Source: an uncultured bacterium (GTDB lineage Bacteria > Acidobacteriota > Thermoanaerobaculia > Multivoradales > J023). Taken from it: a DNA stretch of 32,962 bases. The stretch is taken from positions 1 through 32,962 of the forward strand of contig CALFAM010000183.1 in NCBI GenBank assembly GCA_937948815.1, given 5' to 3'. The position numbers and the translations under genes were made by a program. Below, piece by piece: positions 21,301 through 27,221 of the stretch; position 1 is the first letter of the stretch; each line of letters starts with the position of its first letter. A model generated the notes under the pieces. That model did no database searches, was not told the origin of the DNA, and worked only from the letters and a program-made list of their open reading frames with translations.

Positions 21301-21852
21301 GATGAAGACCCGCCCGCGCTCCTTGGCGACGATCCTGCCGTTCTCGCCGACCTCGGCCAGGCGCGGATCGCTCGAGCTGTAGAGGGTGCCGGTGTCGCGT
21401 TGGGTCAGGTCCACGGTGTCACCGTTGACCAGGATGCCCTGAACGTTGAGCTGGGCCGTCTCGTTGACCGCCGAAAGCTCGGTCTTGTCGGACGTGACTT
21501 CGAGCGCAATCGGGATCGGATTGACGTTGCCGAAGGCGATCGGCGGAACCAGCACGAAGCCGTTCGGGATCAAGCCGAAGAGGGTAGAAGCGCCGAGCTG
21601 AGGCGCCGGGCCACCCGTGCACGTGACGCGAACACGAACGTCTTGGTCATCGACCGGAATGTTGGCGAGGAAGAAAGAGCCGTCCGGGTTGACGCGCACC
21701 GAGCGATTTTTCAGCTCGGCCACGCAGCCTTCGCCCAACTGCGCGGTCGCGGCGGGGGCCAGGAAGGTCGACGCCAGCAAGCCGAGCATGAGTGCCACTG
21801 TCCGAGGGGCGCGATTGCGAAGGGCACGGTTTCGGGTCGGCTTCCTGATCAT
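1..21852 (-). CDS. Gene D: giant exported calcium-loop repeat protein (more than 7,284 residues, 3' end outside window)
   Basis: The frame is open without a stop from ATG 21852 to base 1, giving 7,284 residues and more than 700 kDa. I checked the frame at both ends and at each domain boundary. A signal peptide covers residues 1-37 (A-T-A before Gln38). Then follow a BIG2-like domain, a calcium-loop block, twelve or so carboxypeptidase-regulatory-like repeats split by one beta module, Ig-like repeats with an inserted vWA domain (about 2080-2262), IPT/TIG, a calcium-loop block, eleven tandem beta-plus-calcium-loop modules (2570-6740), a propeller-like region (6741-about 7159) and more calcium loops. 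It is very rich in Asp and Gly and poor in Cys. The loops follow D-x-D-x-D-G-x-x-D-x-x-E (thrombospondin type 3-like). No anchor or secretion signal is visible because the C-terminus is outside. A long calcium-dependent surface fibre is the likely role; ligands are unknown. Confidence 0.95.
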   Translation of the reverse strand, partial: MIRKPTRNRALRNRAPRTVALMLGLLASTFLAPAATAQLGEGCVAELKNRSVRVNPDGSFFLANIPVDDQDVRVRVTCTGGPAPQLGASTLFGLIPNGFVLVPPIAFGNVNPIPIALEVTSDKTELSAVNETAQLNVQGILVNGDTVDLTQRDTGTLYSSSDPRLAEVGENGRIVAKERGRVFITVRNEGVVGGIEIDLPIPNDADEDGMTDEYEVAKGFDPDNPTDALEDPDGDGFSNVEEFQQGTDPFSDDTDADGLLDGQEIDLGLLPADPDTDDDGLRDGIEIGLGTNALEADTDLDGILDGIEVDLGLDPLVPNPTTQVVGQINTAEGVAAAGASVVAFGRLVATADPDGSFSLPAVPADQGDLVLFARFIMEGKVYDGATPPLMPIVDGDTDAGTIVVGEVNGRLVGRVLDPDGLPVPDARVTIRGVNELRNTNADATGVYELDRLPMGEFAVEAIDPRTGLRGRVEVTMLTEEETTVDVMLSASGTLTGRLIRRDAVTPEGPNADVALRRGLLAAGLPVEEMKTDANGEYLFDFVPLGPYTIDTSNAQGDRGRTRVALVETSEIIEADIIYLGRGTVNGIVRNVIGQAVAGAPVSVSSRGIFGQTLGATTAADGTFSIPGVFVGRFVASASNPENGLGGIAFGEIIREGDDDFVTIIVGETASIIGTIFEQNGATVVPQARVMAIPFGSLSGPVTTANGLGNYAFNGLPLNGYSIRTWHPQNDDCGFGERAAILDVPDEVEEVDAFMRGLGAVTVTVRFDDGNLAPGASVSMTGFGPCGGGRSGTADENGRVSFTDFPIGSLEVNATSAMGGLKGKIGSQLLLGETLEVTVFLEPAGTIIGTVFDSDGVTPVPGMQVRLSGRGDSRRINSDADGNFVFRYAKVRGNPFSLRAVGPLNTTLARENDIEITFHNEVVRRDLILIPTGTVVGQVFDPNGEPTRAGVGVSVRTSQPGFPSRSVRTDVNGRYRATIVGIGTIRVDANDSQRAFMGRNEDPENLLEFQDQEITVDVQMEGDQILAFFHDANNYDYPVQYPNGNVLQGELGVFRGDDEDRRGGFRVSVGQGGVFEPLEAETSALEDDDQEVVLEGMQHSSGLEVGRKAYMHPDGYFIRYLEILQNPTQDPITVDVAVDSYFRFLFGFENGESVNDPPMIVQTSSGDTILAVGDDAGTSDPDRWVALDVDLTNRPTFDALYPAVGHLWHGEGGAVQATEASYDLDFEDNFSQLRTVWRDIEVAPGAAVTLMHFGIQQTGPLGTIASAERLEQLPPEALEALSPEELATIVNFAVPAGGISTLNALAPLDGIAEGTVLEGDGETVVPGADVRFRSDNPIWGRLVKRRANGSGFYRVTSTPESDGERVVVPREAYSVEATNRITRIVSPSYSGDFVANDPRSIQDIIFTDTSTVEGEVRFATSGNVASFGTITLRAVEMLINLQQGIPTSGMFSFAGLPPEVYSLVARVPHPQGSPIVGAASALVPEGGLTVNADVFLTPTGGVEGQVREPTNFVVSNTRVELRQGSFRRSMRTDTGGFFRLLDVPVGDYTLRVRDPFTGFWRQREITIADGVLLEEDFVLFGTGTVTLDVVFEDGTAGAGQPVAGAPVAVRMDLTGNGLIAQGTTDANGRIVMPDVFEGGFTVRVTHPGNAAITAEANGFIAALGNESVAIQLGFDNPPVIDLQVPTAGAQFPEGSAIPISATATDDFRVARVEFLADGVVVATDTNVPYTRSPVLQAPAGSQVMVHARAIDSAGHVVATPERAITIIEDSLLPMVTLTSPGPGINATEGTSVEVRVSANDGVGIDRVEFRAEGELFATDTESPFRATFDIPAGFADAGPTPLQLLVTGYDRAGNLETDVVTVTVLDDAPPTISISQGPLSGTTVISGDVVRFVAQANDDIDVEVDLFINDVRTSSRGNFPFRFDIEIPTPAELAENPMRIKLLARDNIGQTAETSEVSLQVVEDMPPSVSLLAPGDGQEFVEGTSITVRADATDDVGLASVQLLADGTEIANLESPPFDTTLRLPSGDDLTPVVLEAVATDSVGQTARDERTIVRRDDLVPPTVSLLAPADGAIASIGPSDVVLVIDGSGSTSASAGADFDGDGNDDTVFEAEIFAAKAVVQSLSPATTRVAVVRFASSASLRLPLSDDFAAVEAALDAMPGPGGGTNFTPAMARASDELLGITARRDATPVMVLLSDGQAAFPTDQVARAFDAGVAVTTFAIGAGSGTANLERIAMDTGGAFTPVMDPAMLVEVLPRVLLFGLDLLSVEAEATDDVAVRDVRFRAVSTDGAIDIERTDDEAAFLTSLAIPALTASTDFTVTATATDFGDNAVTSDGVQVTILPSDNAPQLLRIEPGGGVPGDTVRLVGRFFDPQPAGNTVSVNGLVVPADSGDKSQLMVTVPAGFTTGPVTVTADGVVSNAVVFQLDSDGDGLSDENEIALGTDPANPDSDGDGLSDGEEVNDIGSDPNNPDSDGDGIGDAFEAANGLDPLDPSDAALDPDGDGLDNLAESVAGSDPFVADTDGDGLSDGDEVNVHGSDPTLTDTDGGGRSDGEEVNEDGTDPTDPDDDVNQALPATLIDGLAFPWPVQTNGRIVSPANGAFSSGLRLQLVNTTFGSFPEAREEDGGRELAIGPWQRSGLLITRKIFVPEDEAFARFLDLFENPTTSPITVDVNIVTDLRAGSQTIVPASSSGDQAVDRTDEWVVLADGAGASFPAAAWVYGGPFAELRPALAALSTSGRLTVRYRITVPANRRVALLHFAAQRADAAAAQALAEDLHHLRGRALDGLERAEQEDVRNLFAFPDADRDGLSDEDEETIHGTDPLNADSDDDGMSDGFEVRFGFDPLDPADGPLDPDADGLSNAAEEAAGTDPTDSDSDDDLLNDGQEVLTFGTNPNDPDSDADGLSDFDELATHNTDPLVLDTDGGGIGDGDEVDGGTDPLDPTDDLKPLPVELVDGDGFGWRIEREGMLTRISASPAFDSGLELRVNGDSFPRFFDVRTEDMMREYVVGPATFGDIAVTRKVFVPTDDAFVRFLEIVENNGVTTQDVDLSLTSDLDSEGATIVVATSSGDPLLGIGDRWLVTDDNSNGTGDPAVVHAFAGPNAIQRVASVSTTAPGNDDVTFRYVLRLAPGERKIVLHYAAKAADWAGGIARAESLMDLGGATLAGTSEAERDDVVSFFTQPDADQDGLADADEGSFGTDPGNPDTDGDGLLDGFEVRFGFDPLDPADGPLDSDGDGLSNVGEQNALTDPNDPDTDDDGATDGQEVIGAGSDPLDPDTDRDGLTDGDEINVHLTDPTDPDTDTGGRTDFEEIRFDGTDPLAALDDWSAVGLPLTLIDGSGVGWTVESSGRISADPDDAVDNGWSFSTDLGGYGFSSPIADRDRRNFLFGPIQRRGLDIYRRVFVPADDSFVRYLEIFDNPTDDPVNVQFTVTSDLGADFSSRIAATSRDMPRYSEFDRWVITDDLDGSQRPAVTHVFAGPLAELRPSGVIDSIRFGNDDIGFVYQMVVEPNSRLALLHFGAKTTTQAEAVTRATALESLAGSALDQVLMTDLEAIANFVARPDADGDGLTDAEEAIIGTDPANPDSDGDGLLDGFEVLFGLDPDDPADGTADGDLDGLDNLGEQDQGTDPNLADSDGDTLLDGDEVLGGTPSDPLLVDGDADQLDDPDEVNIHGTDPLDADTDDGGLTDGREVIAGTDPLDPADDRVSFLFELFDGGGFRWDIRGDGIISDGTDDAFDLGFRLRIDGDLFDFFSTGLPIQNSRGVEIGPDDDLGDVRVTRRLFVPTDDTFVRYLDVFDNTGSVTRTVDVLIESFLGSDGNTALIGTSSGDLSLDTDDRWLVTDDANDGSGNPAVVHVFAGRNGRTRVSEVTTTAPGGDIVTYRYRLRLEPGERQIVMHFGVQAADRATALARAATLEVLGGSALAGMSAFEQAAVTNFFAFADADQDGLADADEPSAGTDPANPDSDGDGLLDGFEVRFGLDPLDPADGAADPDGDGLDNLGEQAAFTDPTDPDSDDDGASDGDEVLIHGSDPGLPDTDGDRLLDGEEISLGTDPTQADTDAGGTDDYLEARIHGSDPLIGSDDWSPIALPHLLTDADGFTWFVDRDGSIGDGVRQPFDIGFLSQVDFVSFPTQTEAALDPTGRELTFGPVVRGDLEIWRKVFVPATGDGFVRYLDIVFNLGLTPVSYNARMFSNLSSDAATRVTTTSRGRIEPSIYDHWLVTDDVDGSGADAAAHVISGPLASVRQDAIEVFSFDDVRYTYTVDVAPGDRAIVLHYGVRAILGADAVTRAESLSLLGSGALARLTDAEKRAIVNFVARDDADGDGLPDEDEIALGTDPNLADTDGDGLIDGWEVQFGFDPLVPGDGALDGDADGLDNVGEQNAGTDPTIADTDGDGLNDGDEVNVHATDPLAADTDLDGLSDGDEVITHTTDPTQFDTDGGGLGDGDEIDTGRDPLNPADDRAPLPADLFDGGGFRWDISSDGTIFDGTNNAFDAGMRLRVDGSSYNGSSEAVIEEGGRELVLSTRTMSGLEVSRKVFVPTGEAFARFLNILSNPTATPITVTVAMESRLGPFSGEIVVVATGDGDATFDRFDRFLVTDDGDPVGSAPAVAHVIGGLTTPFLPDLATLDGEDVDVAWRVTVAPGARAIFMTFAVQAFEQTQATAGAEVLTRLGGSALAGMEGSELADVRNFFTFPDADLDGLSDDDEAVFGTDPANPDSDGDGLLDGYEVRNGFDPLDPADGSADADGDGLDNVGEQAALTDPRDPDTDDDGATDGQEVVGSGSDPLVRDTDGDFLIDGIEINQHLTDPTLADTDGGGRTDFEELLLDITNPFAGGDDWNSINLPRLLIDGEGFRWDVQNDGRILDGTTNAFDSAYDLRLGGTSFFVSGSSGAIDPTGREIVIGPDTDPTTGALGWRKIFVPVGQAWVRYLDIAFNPNVEPVVVDLEVRSNLGSNASTTLVATSRGFPTLSMFDRWLVTDDADQAGTPAVVHVLGGPLAQQIPIAASTTAPGDDDVNFTFALSVPPDERRIMMHFGAQANSRAAATDRAAMLELLALGALDRLSADEQAAVVNFVAEPDADGDGLPDADEAVLGTDPANPDSDGDGLVDGWEVLRGLDPLDPNDGALDSDGDGLDNVAEQAADTLPDVADTDGDGLTDGAEVLTHGSDPLSADSDADGLSDAAEVNVHGTDPTNADTDGGGVPDGAEVASGRDPLDPADDRQSLPTNLFDLNAFRWDVQRDGTIADGSNDAFDGGLDLFVDGTAFAQFASATVEEGGRELTIGPWIRPSGLQVTRKVFVPTDDDFVRHLEIFENPNDQDLVIEALRFSDMGPTSFSIRVRDTESGDLVIGRDDAWVITDDTNTTSGAPMVVQVVRGETSAFLPQSASLSSDDVRFAWNLTVPAGGRAIVMTFAMQSNDLSAAMTGAQDLARLRGSATVGMSAAELADVVNFLTFPDADSDGLSDADEIIAGTDPMDPDSDDDGLTDGFEVQHGLDPLDPSDGLIDSDGDGLTNFQEQIRFTDPSNPDTDGDGLNDGDEVNVHSSDPLLQDTDGDLLLDGEEVTTFGTNPILVDSDGGGARDFDELVLHATDPTVGADDWLSTSFARNVTDGTGFLWDVQRDGRINNGSNNAFDGGFDLHVDGVRYPDISPGRRDPTGRELIIGPHAIGGLRIWRKLFIPDDDGLIRYLDIVYNTSPVATTVQLTPDTDLGSNFQTELVATSRGSGTFTSADHWLVTDDGTDGGGTPAVAHVLSGALPPVERSGFRVTPPGGDDIEWTYDLTVPARDRIILMSFGVQSNDRASAVAKAQMLHSLGGQALVRMSGDERERVINFVAGPDDDGDGLTNAAEILLGTDPANPDSDGDGMLDGYEVRQGFDPLDPSDALLDTDNDGLNNLGEQAAATNPFVADTDGDGLSDGDEVLVHGSDPLLVDTDGDNLSDGDEVNLHGTDPTNVDTDGGGADDGREINSDGTDPLDPTDDQLLLPLVFFDGAAFRWDVQSDGTILDGTDDAFDTGLDLLRNGSGFPSFGRATAEDGGRELVFETFQSTLNLFQTRKVFVPENDAFVRYLEIFENQGAQAETVTLTIRSNLGSNAETELVATSDGDAVLTIDDDWLITDDLDASGDPAVSHVFSGPNARIEPTAVSLSTDIVTATFSVTVPPGERRILMHFATQSSDRASASTQAGNVGALLSSTLAGLDAAEQDDVVNFFAFVDSDLDGLTDDEEALLGTDPNDPDTDDDGLLDGFEVRNGFDPLVGGDGVLDPDGDGSNNLDEQARGTDPNDPDTDDDGLNDGDEVTAGTDPLDTDTDNDGLGDGDEVNVYGSNPLVTDTDAGGQTDGDEVNFHDTDPTITADDGIPTNAVNLVDGDGFSWELGFRADVEAPTRTFSGFDPDINGNSLPNSPVNGLAFPILGTNDRAYRVGPWQVGGVDYRRRVFVPDDDGLARVLDVLQNPSTSDITIEIDLATALDSSSGSDNVVIGTFDGDTTFTVDDRWIVSDEDLNPDQRVLAQAFHGPLARLVPSRVTSSLPLGNVITARFTVTVPAGGRTILMYLMSQAADRATGLANAAEIAGLTGSALDFLQPDEQDDIVNFFAFLDSDQDGLSDDDEALLGTDPLNPDTDGDGLLDGFEVRNGFDPLNPGDGPGDPDMDGLTNLEEQAAGTDPNNADTDGDGLNDGDEVNTHLTDPLSSDTDDDGLGDGDEINLHLTDPRLADTDGGGRTDGQEVLADGTDPLDPADDLAPTVVAAGAVSAPSMVIDEQGVHLVWLNDPFDLGCEDLTYALHTPLGDPLIAPTTLAAGCSGEPDNGGAPTLAATEDGRIAVVWENVDGIRYQLLDPGLDDQDGSAADPMAITVVAPMTLAFPEGGEFEASIGKQRPASGVSGAPTAPEPRSVGIGRAASPSIAIRGQTLFLIWDEYEIEFNAETNERRLRFAAYDLDGRVLVPETTVWTGMAFDADNRARSTFALDPDGNLHIVWMLPFTDSLYYLMLDGSGTVLIDGTVLASNGPDQRSVLVRDDGQVLVVYEDSSVGVEGVMLRLDPSLDDRDGSPADPSTLIVDGPRVLTDADGMGSSTPVATLDPQSRLWIAFLEFGTSAQLLTRPLTGDGIPIAAPQQANTEGDGVDAFRGYDLAAGPSSIQLAWLRPDSQTGVRDLVLSVIHADIDLDGAPALDEAAAGSTPQLADTDGDGLLDGFEIDHGLDPTQPDITSSDGDADGLDLLAEQAAESDPALADTDGDGLSDGDEVLVHGTAAHDADTDDDGLDDGDEVNVHGTLPAQADTDGDG
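376..1632 (-). other. Gene D: probable seven-bladed beta-propeller
   Basis: About 419 residues with seven copies of a strand pair: a hydrophobic strand, an Asp/Gly turn, then a V-x-W/Y-type strand. The copies are '[16 protein letters not shown]', '[17 protein letters not shown]', '[16 protein letters not shown]', '[17 protein letters not shown]', '[16 protein letters not shown]', '[17 protein letters not shown]' and '[16 protein letters not shown]'. Seven such copies suggest a sialidase-like (BNR-type) or similar propeller. Catalytic sialidase residues are not evident, so binding is more likely than hydrolysis. One Cys pair lies in the first blade ('LGCEDL', 'AAGCSGE'). Confidence 0.6.
1633..2784 (-). 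repeat. Gene D module M11 (family B-like, divergent terminal copy)
   Basis: 384 residues, the longest. FSWELG and a rearranged first third containing '[11 protein letters not shown]', then '[19 protein letters not shown]', FDGD, 'DRWIVSDE', '[12 protein letters not shown]'. Its end is close to M10, but its start is unlike any other copy, as expected for a capping module at the edge of an array. Confidence 0.85.
2785..3909 (-). repeat. Gene D module M10 (family B)
   Basis: 375 residues, the shortest module. FRWDVQ, '[18 protein letters not shown]', SDGD, 'DDWLITDD', '[12 protein letters not shown]'. Its block ends DTDAGG. Confidence 0.85.
3910..5052 (-). repeat. Gene D module M9 (family A)
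   Basis: 381 residues. It opens 'DDWLSTSFA' and has FLWDVQ, '[19 protein letters not shown]', TSRG, 'DHWLVTDD' and '[12 protein letters not shown]'. It is the last family-A copy. Confidence 0.85.
5053..6186 (-). repeat. Gene D module M8 (family B)
   Basis: 378 residues. FRWDVQ, '[19 protein letters not shown]', ESGD, 'DAWVITDD', '[12 protein letters not shown]'. The fifth loop is DTDGDL, and the block ends DSDGGG with '[13 protein letters not shown]'. Confidence 0.85.
6187..7332 (-). repeat. Gene D module M7 (family A)
   Basis: 382 residues. It opens 'DDWNSINLP' and has FRWDVQ, '[19 protein letters not shown]', TSRG, 'DRWLVTDD' and '[12 protein letters not shown]'. The block ends with DTDGGG and '[10 protein letters not shown]', the junction type that precedes family-B modules. 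Confidence 0.85.
7333..8463 (-). repeat. Gene D module M6 (family B)
   Basis: 377 residues. FRWDIS, '[19 protein letters not shown]', GDGD in the SSGD position, 'DRFLVTDD', '[12 protein letters not shown]'. The fifth loop is DTDGDF, and the block ends DTDGGG with '[13 protein letters not shown]'. Confidence 0.85.
8464..9597 (-). repeat. Gene D module M5 (family A)
   Basis: 378 residues. It opens 'DDWSPIALP' and has FTWFVD, '[20 protein letters not shown]', TSRG, 'DHWLVTDD' and '[12 protein letters not shown]'. All six loops of its block are regular apart from the terminal DTDGGG. Confidence 0.85.
9598..10734 (-). repeat. Gene D module M4 (family B)
   Basis: 379 residues. It opens after 'DPADD' with FRWDI, and has '[19 protein letters not shown]', TSSGD, 'DRWLVTDD' and '[12 protein letters not shown]'. 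Its fifth calcium loop is DTDGDR (Gly to Arg), and the block ends DTDAGG. Confidence 0.85.
10735..11874 (-). repeat. Gene D module M3 (family A)
   Basis: 380 residues. It opens at 'DDWSAVGLP' and has GWTVE, '[19 protein letters not shown]', TSRD, 'DRWVITDD' and '[12 protein letters not shown]'. The aromatic before R-R/K, the TSR motif and NFVA define family A. The following block contains the degenerate loops '[10 protein letters not shown]' and '[12 protein letters not shown]'. Confidence 0.85.
11875..13014 (-). repeat. Gene D module M2 (family B)
   Basis: 380 residues. Landmarks: FGWRIE, '[18 protein letters not shown]', TSSGD, 'DRWLVTDD', '[13 protein letters not shown]'. It is the second of two family-B modules in a row, before alternation starts. 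The block ends with DTDTGG and '[13 protein letters not shown]', the junction type that precedes family-A modules. Confidence 0.85.
13015..14145 (-). repeat. Gene D module M1 (family B)
   Basis: 377 residues: beta domain to about 13450, then six calcium loops. Landmarks: FPWPVQ near the start, '[19 protein letters not shown]', SSGD, 'HFAAQ' and '[12 protein letters not shown]'. The TRK and SSGD motifs place it in family B, although 'EWVVLADG' replaces the usual 'RWLVTDD'. Confidence 0.85.
14146..14583 (-). repeat. Gene D: calcium-loop block II (6 loops)
   Basis: Six loops: DSDGDG three times, DPDGDG, DTDGDG and a terminal DTDGGG, followed by '[10 protein letters not shown]'. It leads into the first tandem module and has the same six-loop layout as the blocks that close each module. 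Confidence 0.9.
14586..14820 (-). other. Gene D: IPT/TIG domain
   Basis: About 78 residues: '[20 protein letters not shown]', then '[10 protein letters not shown]', '[20 protein letters not shown]' and a final strand. This is the classical IPT/TIG Ig-like order, 'I.P..G..G..V.I.G..F' to 'VP.G..G.V.V'. Confidence 0.85.
14821..16832 (-). repeat. Gene D: five Ig-like repeats, the fifth interrupted by a vWA domain
   Basis: Repeats of about 95 residues start near 16832, 16549, 16254, 15960 and 15678. The openings are '[15 protein letters not shown]', '[12 protein letters not shown]', '[13 protein letters not shown]', '[15 protein letters not shown]' and '[14 protein letters not shown]'. The first four continue at once with 'A.DD..V..V.FLADG'-type strands. 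In the fifth that continuation ('[12 protein letters not shown]') comes only after the vWA domain. Confidence 0.8.
15067..15615 (-). other. Gene D: von Willebrand factor A domain with complete MIDAS
   Basis: About 183 residues. The metal-ion-dependent adhesion site is intact: DGSGS (D-x-S-x-S) at 15597-15583, the conserved Thr in 'GGGTNFTPA' at 15357-15355, and Asp in 'LLSDGQA' at 15264-15262. vWA domains with a MIDAS bind protein ligands through a divalent cation. The insert near the first Ser ('[14 protein letters not shown]') is an extra calcium-loop-like segment. Confidence 0.9.
16833..17945 (-). repeat. Gene D: four further carboxypeptidase-regulatory-like repeats
   Basis: Four units, starting near 17945, 17635, 17370 and 17110. 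The clearest is the third ('[20 protein letters not shown]' with '[17 protein letters not shown]'). The first is longer than usual, with an insertion around '[16 protein letters not shown]'. They continue the array interrupted by module M0. Confidence 0.7.
17962..18792 (-). repeat. Gene D: divergent stand-alone copy of the beta module (M0)
   Basis: It shares the landmarks of the eleven tandem modules in the same order: '[20 protein letters not shown]' then 'EILQNP', 'TSSGD', 'PDRWVALD', '[10 protein letters not shown]' and '[12 protein letters not shown]'. It lacks the calcium loops and sits between carboxypeptidase-regulatory-like repeats instead. By its SSGD motif it resembles the B family. 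Its helix-like end ('[16 protein letters not shown]') is the best preserved of all copies. Confidence 0.75.
18793..20886 (-). repeat. Gene D: eight tandem carboxypeptidase-regulatory-like repeats
   Basis: Eight units of about 85-90 residues (about 260 bp). Each opens 'G.v.G.v.D..G.pvpgA.V' and contains 'T...G.Y.f..lp.G.y.v.a'. Examples are '[18 protein letters not shown]' (from about 20630) and '[19 protein letters not shown]' (from about 19320). The copies are well diverged in sequence. The unit at about 19600-19850 contains the rare Cys in 'NDDCGFGE' and the following one 'GFGPCGGG'. Such domains are beta-sandwich spacers in secreted proteins. Confidence 0.8.
20905..21249 (-). repeat. Gene D: calcium-loop block I (5 thrombospondin type 3-like loops)
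   Basis: Five loops: DADEDG, DPDGDG, DTDADG, DTDDDG and DTDLDG, each followed by D-x-x-E at the usual spacing. Unlike every later block it does not end with the Gly-substituted loop, so it is not part of the module array. Confidence 0.85.
21262..21530 (-). other. Gene D: BIG2-like Ig domain
   Basis: Residues about 108-197. The BIG2 signature is present: '[19 protein letters not shown]' followed by '[11 protein letters not shown]'. BIG2 domains occur in bacterial surface adhesins. Confidence 0.7.
21742..21852 (-). other. Gene D signal peptide
   Basis: Residues 1-37: a long basic n-region with seven arginines and one lysine, a hydrophobic core '[14 protein letters not shown]', and an A-T-A cleavage site before Gln38. 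The internal Met22 lies inside the hydrophobic core and so cannot be the start. Confidence 0.85.
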
Positions 21853-24800
21853 GGTATTCCCTGCTGCGGAGGATCAATCGTGAGCGTGAGCGTCTGGACG
21901 TCGGTCCCGGGCGGGGTATTGCTATCCCGGGCCTGAACGTCGAACGTGAAGCTGCCGGCTTCGGTCGGCGTGCCTTGAATCGTGCCGACGGCCCCCAGGC
22001 TCATCCCTGGTGGCAGGGTGCCGCGTTCCAGGCTCCAGGCGATTGGTGGATCGCCGCTGGCGCTGGCCAGGGTGGCGTTGTAGGGCTGATCTTGGGTGCC
22101 GTTCGGCACCGTGGTCGTGGTGATCTCGACGTGGGAAGACTCTGGCAGCGTGCCCCAAAAAACATTTCCAGGCGCGATGACGTTTTCGAAGCTCGGATCG
22201 TCTTGCCAGACGTCACCGATCTTGATCACCCCACGGAAGTTGTACCAATAGAGATAGTCGGTCTGGCAGGGGACGTACCCTTCGGTTCCGAACGGGCAGC
22301 TCTGTCCCGGCGCGAGTAAGCAGCTGACATGTTCGCGAAAGTTGTTCTTGAACACGATGCCGTCGCGCCCCGGTGCCGGCTGAACACCTGGAGCGTCCCG
22401 GTTGTAGATGCGCCCGCCACCGTCGAACGGATTGTCGTCTTCCGGCCCGTCGCCGACATCATCGGGAGCCCATCCGGAATTGCTGCCGTCATCGAAGACG
22501 AATTCTTCCCAACCGTCAGAATCGTGAAAGTAGAGACGCGACTGGACATCGCGTTCGAGGTGAAAACAAACGCCTTCTGTGTCGAACAGGCCCGCCGCGC
22601 CGGCGGCGGAGAAGCCCGCGGGTACGACCTCGAACTCCATTTCTGACCGGCTCTTGAAGTCGCCAAAGCCAGGGTGCGTTGGGTCGAGGCCGGGGGAGAA
22701 GCCCTGTGACGCCCAAGACTGCATGTTGTCTGGGAACGAGCTACCGTTGGTACCGTTCTCCGGTGTGAAGCGACCTGGCTCGGCACCAATCACGTAGGCC
22801 AGCATCGTGCGACTGGTGCGGCCGACGGTCGCGATCAGATCGTCTTCACGGGGGACGTCTTTGGGCACCCGCCGGAAGATCTGGTCAGCCTGATCCTCGG
22901 AAAGCGCTTCGCCGCCGGTCCACGAAACAAAGCTCGGTGGCAGGTCTGCCGGCTCGACGGCACCGATGGGCAGCAGCACGGCCTCGACGATCATCTCGCC
23001 GCCGCCGAAGATCGCGGCGCCGACATTGGTGTCTTCGGGGGTGGCGGGGCCGTCGTCGAGATTCTCGCCGCCGCTCAGCACGTTGATCTCTTCCAGGTCG
23101 ACCGCGACCACGGGCATGTCGTCGCTCACCGGCGGGATGGTCGAGCATTCCTTGCAGCCGACCTCGACCCGAACGGTGTGCTCGTCCGCTGGCTCTTCGA
23201 AGGTGTGGGTGAGGGTGGCCGGGCCTTCGAGCACCATCTCGCCATCCACGAACCACTTGAAGGGTCCTCGTGTGCAATTGCCTTCGGAGAGCCCGGCACG
23301 CAGCGTGATGCTCTCGCCGACCGGGACGAAGGCGCGGTCGATGCGCACACCCCAGGCAATCTCGACGACGCCCGGAATCCGTGGCGAGCAGGTGCTGCCT
23401 TCCGCGGAACAGCTGCCATCGGTGCCGGAGCACGAGCAGGTCGAACAGCGGTCGCAGGCCGGCACCGGGCGGTTGTCCTCGCAGCGCTGGCAGGCGCCGG
23501 GGTTGCAGGCATTGCCGGTCGGCGGTGGGGGCGGCAGGCAGCCGTGCCAGCCGGTCTTGACCACGCCAAAGCCCGGATCGCTGACGATCTGCGTGCCGTC
23601 TTCGCTGACCGACGCGGTGCCGATCGACAGGAATTCGCCGACATCGTGATCGAAGGAGAAGATGTCGACCACCGATCCAGGTGCCAGGCTGTTGTTGGGA
23701 ATGCTCAGCCGCGCCGGCGGATCGAAGCGCACGCCCGGCGGTTGAATCGTCCACGCGAGCATGAAGTCCGAGCCCATCGGCGGCACCATCGGCACCTTGT
23801 CGCTGTGTACCTGGGTGACCGTCAGCTCGCCGACCGATGCACCGTCGGGGAAGGTGGCCGAGCCGGCGAAGACCGTCAGCTCGGCGCCGGGAACGCCAAG
23901 CAAGCTGAGGGTCACGTCCTCGGCGCCGCCGACCATGCGGGCGCTTGCCATGTCGAGGGGCAGCAGGCGAATGGGCGTTCCCAAGGCATTGTCCTGACCG
24001 CTCACCACCTCGATTTCGTAGCGCAGGTCGACCCATTCGCCCGGCAGGGTGACGGTCGAGCCATCGATCTCGAGGCTCTGGGCACCGGCTGGCATGCCAA
24101 CCAGCCCGAAGCGGCCTCCGAGATCGGTCACCGTCTCCAGGGAGGTATCGGCCACGCGCACGGTGGCGCCCGGGATCGGCGCGTCATTCGGGCCCAGAAC
24201 CTGCCCACGGAGCACCGTCTCGGCTTCGGCACCGGCAACCAGGCTGCTGATCACGAAGCTGGCTGGCGCGGTCGGCTGGCCGGGCAGCGATGCTTCGACG
24301 TAGTTGCTGTTGCTGCCGGCGAGCGGGCCGAGGGTAAAGGGGGTCGATGCCTTGCCTTCGACATCGGTCACCCGCGTAACGGTGGCTGCCCCGGCGACCT
24401 GGCCGTCGCCGTCGATCACGGCGAAGTCGACATCCGTGCCCGCGACCGGATTGCCGAAAGCATCGAAGACTTGCACCAGCAAAGGCTTGGTCAGGGGCTC
24501 GCCGACGGCGCCGGAACGGGTGTCGATCTGCTGGTTGCCCGCGACCGGTACGATGCGGGCAGGCGGTCCGGATTCGGCCGAGGCGCAGAAGACGACCTCG
24601 CCGGGAATGCCGAGGGAGGTGACCACCACCTCGTGGTTGCCCGAGCCAGCCCGCGTGCCGACAGCGAAACGGGCTTGTGCCAGGCCGTTCTCGTCCGAGA
24701 GGACCGTGATCGTGCGGCCAGCAAGGGGTGGGGCGGAGAGCGTTCCGTCGCCCCGGCTGGTGCGAAAGACCACGTCGCGCCCTGGCAGCGGACGGCCGAG

Positions 24801-26528
24801 CGCGTCGGTCAAGCGGACCACCAAGGGGTGCGCCAGTGTGCTGCCGAGGGGCGCACGCTGGCCATTGCCCAGCAAAGGCTCGATGCGTGTGGCAGCGTCC
24901 GCAACAAAGTCGACGGTGAGCACGGAGGAGCCGGTGTTGCCAGCCATGTCCGTGCAGGTGATCTCGATGACGTTGCGGCCGGGCTGCAGCAAGAAGGCTT
25001 CGACCAGGAAGGAGCCGTTGGTGACCTGCGCCGCCACGCCATTCGCCATCACCGTGAGGTCTTGGGTGGCGATCAGGCTCGAATCGGCATCGCGGATCTC
25101 GCCAGCGATGTCGATCTGCGCGGCTGTCGTACGCACGGCTGCACCGGGCGTCGAGATGTTGACCGGGGTGACGATCACCACCCGCGGTGCGACGGTGTCG
25201 CGCACCACGGACCGGGTCGCGACGCCGATGCCTCCATCGGCCGAGCGGGCGGTGGCGGTCAGGGTATTGGCGCCTTCGTGAAGTGGCACGTCGACTGCCT
25301 CGAACTGATCCCCGGCGATCACGGCCATCACACCACCCACCTCGACGGCGTCCGCGTCCGAGACCACGGTGCCGCGCACGGTGACGACGTCTTCGGTGGT
25401 CAAGAGACCCTCGACCGGCGAGTCGATCGTGATCGGAAGGTCGAGCCGAAGCGTGAACGAGAAGTCGCGTGTGGTGCCGTTCGAAGCGTGATCTGCGATC
25501 GTGGCTTCGATGGTGTGCGTGCCCGCGGCCAGCGCCGGAGATTCGCAGCTCGCATCGTCGGACGTGACTTGGCAGGTGCCCACATCGAGCGATTCGCCAT
25601 CGACCCGGATCTCGAGGGAAGCGGGGTCGATGCCGGCACCGCTGTCGCTGTACGCCAGACGGATCGCCGGTGTGGCGTCGCCAGCGATCTCGGGCAATGG
25701 CATCTCGAGCGCGAGGTCGGGTGGCGTGGTGTCCGGTGGCGCAGCGGCGCTCACGAATGGGTGGGTTGCATCCGCCCGGTTGCCGGCCAGGTCCGCGACC
25801 GAGACGGCGAGGGTATGGCGGCCGGCCGCGATGGCGACACCCGAGCAGAGCGCCGTGCCGCTGCCGATGGCGCAGCCGCTCACCGGGACGCCATCGAGGG
25901 TGAGCGTGAGGCTCAGGAGGTCGATGCCGGTCGTCGGGGCAGGAGGAATGCCGGTGGCATCGATGGGATCGACGAAGGTGATTTCCAGGTCGACGGTCTC
26001 GCCGAAGAATGTGGTCCCGGGAGAGAGCACGGTGATGACCGGCGGCGTGGTGTCCGGGATCGGGGGCACGACCGAGAACGTGACCTCGTCGTTGGCGGCC
26101 AGCCCTGCCCGGTCTCGGATCGACGCTGCGATCGTATGCTCCCCTTCGGCGAGCGCACCCGCGGGCTCACAAATGGCGCGGTCGCTGGCGATCACACAGC
26201 TCGCGAGCAGATCGTCACCGTCGAGGGTGATGGCGAGGGTCGAGAGATCGACACCGATCAGTGCGTCGCTGTACATCACGACGACCAAGGGTGTCGGATT
26301 ATCACTGGGTCCGGCGAGCGGCTCCGTGATCTCGAGACCCGGCGCTTGCGTATCCGCAGGCACGACCGCAGACCAGGCACCCGCGTTGCCGGTCTCGAAA
26401 TCGTTTTCGAAGATCGTCTGTGCGCTCGCTGGAAGGCTGATACAAGCCGCCAGGTACCACGCGAGTAAGGTGCCTGGCGGTCGGTGACCAGTCAGCAGCC
26501 AGCGAGCGATGAGAGCGAGGGCTTTCAA
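21849..26528 (-). CDS. Gene C: exported multidomain Ig-like protein, paralogue of gene A's N-terminal and core regions
   Basis: The protein has 1,559 residues and starts at TTG 26528, six bases after gene B's TAG. A signal peptide covers residues 1-36 (A-S-A before Gln37). 'LAAC' at 26-29 is a possible lipobox, but the type I site fits better. The mature protein opens with '[15 protein letters not shown]', a motif seen at mature N-termini in several Gram-negative lineages. Order: Ig-like repeats 59-545 (Cys pairs 111/120, 219/228, 319/328); Big_1 pair 549-765; carboxypeptidase-regulatory-like 770-825; ZU5-like 885-990; pentaproline and ten-Cys cluster 997-1047; PKD-like Ig domain 1050-1145; unrecognised region 1146-1464; putative-Ig (He_PIG-like) domain 1465-1552. 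Its stop overlaps gene D's start (ATGA). No catalytic motif is seen; a structural or adhesive surface role is inferred. Confidence 0.95.
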   Translation of the reverse strand: MKALALIARWLLTGHRPPGTLLAWYLAACISLPASAQTIFENDFETGNAGAWSAVVPADTQAPGLEITEPLAGPSDNPTPLVVVMYSDALIGVDLSTLAITLDGDDLLASCVIASDRAICEPAGALAEGEHTIAASIRDRAGLAANDEVTFSVVPPIPDTTPPVITVLSPGTTFFGETVDLEITFVDPIDATGIPPAPTTGIDLLSLTLTLDGVPVSGCAIGSGTALCSGVAIAAGRHTLAVSVADLAGNRADATHPFVSAAAPPDTTPPDLALEMPLPEIAGDATPAIRLAYSDSGAGIDPASLEIRVDGESLDVGTCQVTSDDASCESPALAAGTHTIEATIADHASNGTTRDFSFTLRLDLPITIDSPVEGLLTTEDVVTVRGTVVSDADAVEVGGVMAVIAGDQFEAVDVPLHEGANTLTATARSADGGIGVATRSVVRDTVAPRVVIVTPVNISTPGAAVRTTAAQIDIAGEIRDADSSLIATQDLTVMANGVAAQVTNGSFLVEAFLLQPGRNVIEITCTDMAGNTGSSVLTVDFVADAATRIEPLLGNGQRAPLGSTLAHPLVVRLTDALGRPLPGRDVVFRTSRGDGTLSAPPLAGRTITVLSDENGLAQARFAVGTRAGSGNHEVVVTSLGIPGEVVFCASAESGPPARIVPVAGNQQIDTRSGAVGEPLTKPLLVQVFDAFGNPVAGTDVDFAVIDGDGQVAGAATVTRVTDVEGKASTPFTLGPLAGSNSNYVEASLPGQPTAPASFVISSLVAGAEAETVLRGQVLGPNDAPIPGATVRVADTSLETVTDLGGRFGLVGMPAGAQSLEIDGSTVTLPGEWVDLRYEIEVVSGQDNALGTPIRLLPLDMASARMVGGAEDVTLSLLGVPGAELTVFAGSATFPDGASVGELTVTQVHSDKVPMVPPMGSDFMLAWTIQPPGVRFDPPARLSIPNNSLAPGSVVDIFSFDHDVGEFLSIGTASVSEDGTQIVSDPGFGVVKTGWHGCLPPPPPTGNACNPGACQRCEDNRPVPACDRCSTCSCSGTDGSCSAEGSTCSPRIPGVVEIAWGVRIDRAFVPVGESITLRAGLSEGNCTRGPFKWFVDGEMVLEGPATLTHTFEEPADEHTVRVEVGCKECSTIPPVSDDMPVVAVDLEEINVLSGGENLDDGPATPEDTNVGAAIFGGGEMIVEAVLLPIGAVEPADLPPSFVSWTGGEALSEDQADQIFRRVPKDVPREDDLIATVGRTSRTMLAYVIGAEPGRFTPENGTNGSSFPDNMQSWASQGFSPGLDPTHPGFGDFKSRSEMEFEVVPAGFSAAGAAGLFDTEGVCFHLERDVQSRLYFHDSDGWEEFVFDDGSNSGWAPDDVGDGPEDDNPFDGGGRIYNRDAPGVQPAPGRDGIVFKNNFREHVSCLLAPGQSCPFGTEGYVPCQTDYLYWYNFRGVIKIGDVWQDDPSFENVIAPGNVFWGTLPESSHVEITTTTVPNGTQDQPYNATLASASGDPPIAWSLERGTLPPGMSLGAVGTIQGTPTEAGSFTFDVQARDSNTPPGTDVQTLTLTIDPPQQGIP
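21850..21862 (-). promoter_or_regulatory. Ribosome site and coupled ATGA start of gene D
   Basis: AGGGA at 21862-21858 sits five bases before ATG 21852-21850, and gene C's TGA (21851-21849) overlaps that ATG. This is a good Shine-Dalgarno site combined with a four-base ATGA overlap, the strongest start in the operon. Confidence 0.8.
21873..22136 (-). other. Gene C: putative-Ig (He_PIG-like) domain
   Basis: Residues 1465-1552 carry the family signature '[20 protein letters not shown]' followed by '[12 protein letters not shown]' and a closing strand. He_PIG domains are cadherin/Ig-like binding or spacer modules of secreted bacterial proteins. Confidence 0.85.
22137..23093 (-). other. Gene C: unrecognised C-terminal region
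   Basis: Residues 1146-1464. I recognise no family. The first part is predicted beta with an acidic linker. The second part (about 1296-1460) starts '[18 protein letters not shown]', is rich in aromatic residues ('YLYWYNFRG') and has four cysteines (1321, 1403, 1411, 1421). It could be a carbohydrate-binding or other beta-sandwich domain, but nothing decides this. Confidence 0.5.
23094..23540 (-). other. Gene C: ten-cysteine cluster and degenerate PKD-like domain
   Basis: Ten cysteines lie within residues 997-1047, following a pentaproline. The next domain (1050-1145) aligns with the PKD domain of gene A, but the WDFGDG motif is replaced by 'KWFVDGE', although the '[14 protein letters not shown]' ending is kept. 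Confidence 0.7.
23559..24884 (-). other. Gene C: Big_1 pair, carboxypeptidase-regulatory-like and ZU5-like block
   Basis: Residues 549-765 hold two invasin-like Big_1 domains ('GNGQ...[16 protein letters not shown]' and 'GNQQ...[16 protein letters not shown]'). Residues 770-825 are carboxypeptidase-regulatory-like ('[19 protein letters not shown]'). Residues 885-990 hold 'TFPDGA', 'VHSDKVPM', '[11 protein letters not shown]' and '[11 protein letters not shown]'. Every unit has a counterpart in the same order in gene A at 30074-31417. Confidence 0.75.
24894..26354 (-). other. Gene C: array of five Ig-like repeats
   Basis: Residues 59-545. The first three repeats have the same Cys-x8-Cys pair and 'G.H.....D.AGN'-type ending as the repeats of gene A. 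The last two lack cysteines. The second repeat has a longer loop ('[15 protein letters not shown]') before the conserved 'SLTLTLDG' strand. The array would form an extended rod at the N-terminus of the mature protein. Confidence 0.8.
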
Positions 26529-26537
26529 AACGTCCTA
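26526..26537 (-). promoter_or_regulatory. Ribosome site and TTG start of gene C
   Basis: The TAG stop of gene B runs into AGGA (26536-26533), four bases before the TTG start at 26528-26526. The Shine-Dalgarno core therefore overlaps the upstream stop codon. The rare start codon with close coupling may lower the yield of C relative to its neighbours. Confidence 0.65.
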
Positions 26538-27209
26538 CCGGTTTCCCTCAGCGGCGATCACGGGACGGTTCAGCCAGCTCCCAGGCAGCCCAAAGGTCGA
26601 CTTTCTATGGACAGCCTCGAGCTCGAGGGGAGCGGCAGCCTGGCCGCGCGCCGCGTCGCGCAGCTCGCGGAGGGTGATCCGGGCGAGGTACGTGGATTCG
26701 GCCGACGCCCACGATTGGTTCTTCGACCGCAGCGCGCGCGTCCCTTCGCCGGAGTCGAGATCTCGTTCTGGTGCGCAGCGCACGCCGGTGGCGGTAAACG
26801 AACAGGCTTCGACGTTTGTTTGATAGCCCGCGCCGTCCGGCGTGTGGGACATGTGAATCAAGCGACCGGAACGCTCGTCGAAGTGGAAGCCGTCATCTTG
26901 GAGCACGAGCGATCCGAGGAAGTGAGCTGGTTCGCCTCCCGCCTCGCTCGTCGGCGAATAGATGTACCAGGTCGAATTGCCATCGTTTCCCGACATCGCA
27001 AGCGCACTCAAGAAGAGCTCTGCCTGCCCGTCACGGGTGACGTCGAGCAAGAGAGCCTGGACAGGGCCTAGATCGAGATCGCCGCCACCACTGTGCGCGA
27101 TGAAGTGATCCAATACGCTGACACGCTCCTCGGCACCGCAAGCGAGTGCCCACGGCAGGAAGCAAACAAGGAACAGACACGAAACGACTGAAGGTTTGCG
27201 TCGGATCAT
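26535..27209 (-). CDS. Gene B: small exported protein with one FG-GAP/VCBS-like calcium loop
   Basis: The protein has 224 residues. I chose the ATG at 27209, whose A is shared with gene A's TGA (TGATG), because it directly precedes a signal peptide: 'MIRRK', then a hydrophobic stretch to 'PWALA', with cleavage probably at ALA24-region (A-L-A before Cys24). Cys24 could instead be a poor lipobox (A-L-A-C). A TTG start at 27284 would add 25 hydrophilic residues and is unlikely. Residues 55-66 read 'LDVTRDGQAELF', an FG-GAP/VCBS-like loop with Asp/Thr/Asp/Glu calcium ligands. Cys136 and Cys145 could form a disulfide. I do not recognise a family. Its position between two giant secreted proteins, with coupled translation, suggests an accessory or chaperone-like partner, but that is inference. 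Confidence 0.9.
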   Translation of the reverse strand: MIRRKPSVVSCLFLVCFLPWALACGAEERVSVLDHFIAHSGGGDLDLGPVQALLLDVTRDGQAELFLSALAMSGNDGNSTWYIYSPTSEAGGEPAHFLGSLVLQDDGFHFDERSGRLIHMSHTPDGAGYQTNVEACSFTATGVRCAPERDLDSGEGTRALRSKNQSWASAESTYLARITLRELRDAARGQAAAPLELEAVHRKSTFGLPGSWLNRPVIAAEGNR

Positions 27210-27221
27210 CACGGAGGCCCC
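27207..27221 (-). promoter_or_regulatory. Coupled start of gene B (TGATG) with weak ribosome site
   Basis: Gene A's stop TGA (27211-27209) and gene B's ATG (27209-27207) share one base. The only purine-rich upstream tract is GGGG at 27221-27218, eight bases before the ATG, so initiation of B probably relies on ribosomes terminating gene A. Confidence 0.7.

Noticed and set aside
23178..26468. Open frame of 1,096 codons on the plus strand opposite gene C
   Set aside because: It is antisense to a gene with a clear signal peptide and recognisable domains. Its translation is a low-complexity mix of Arg, Asp, His and Gly without domain structure, as expected from a GC-rich antisense frame.
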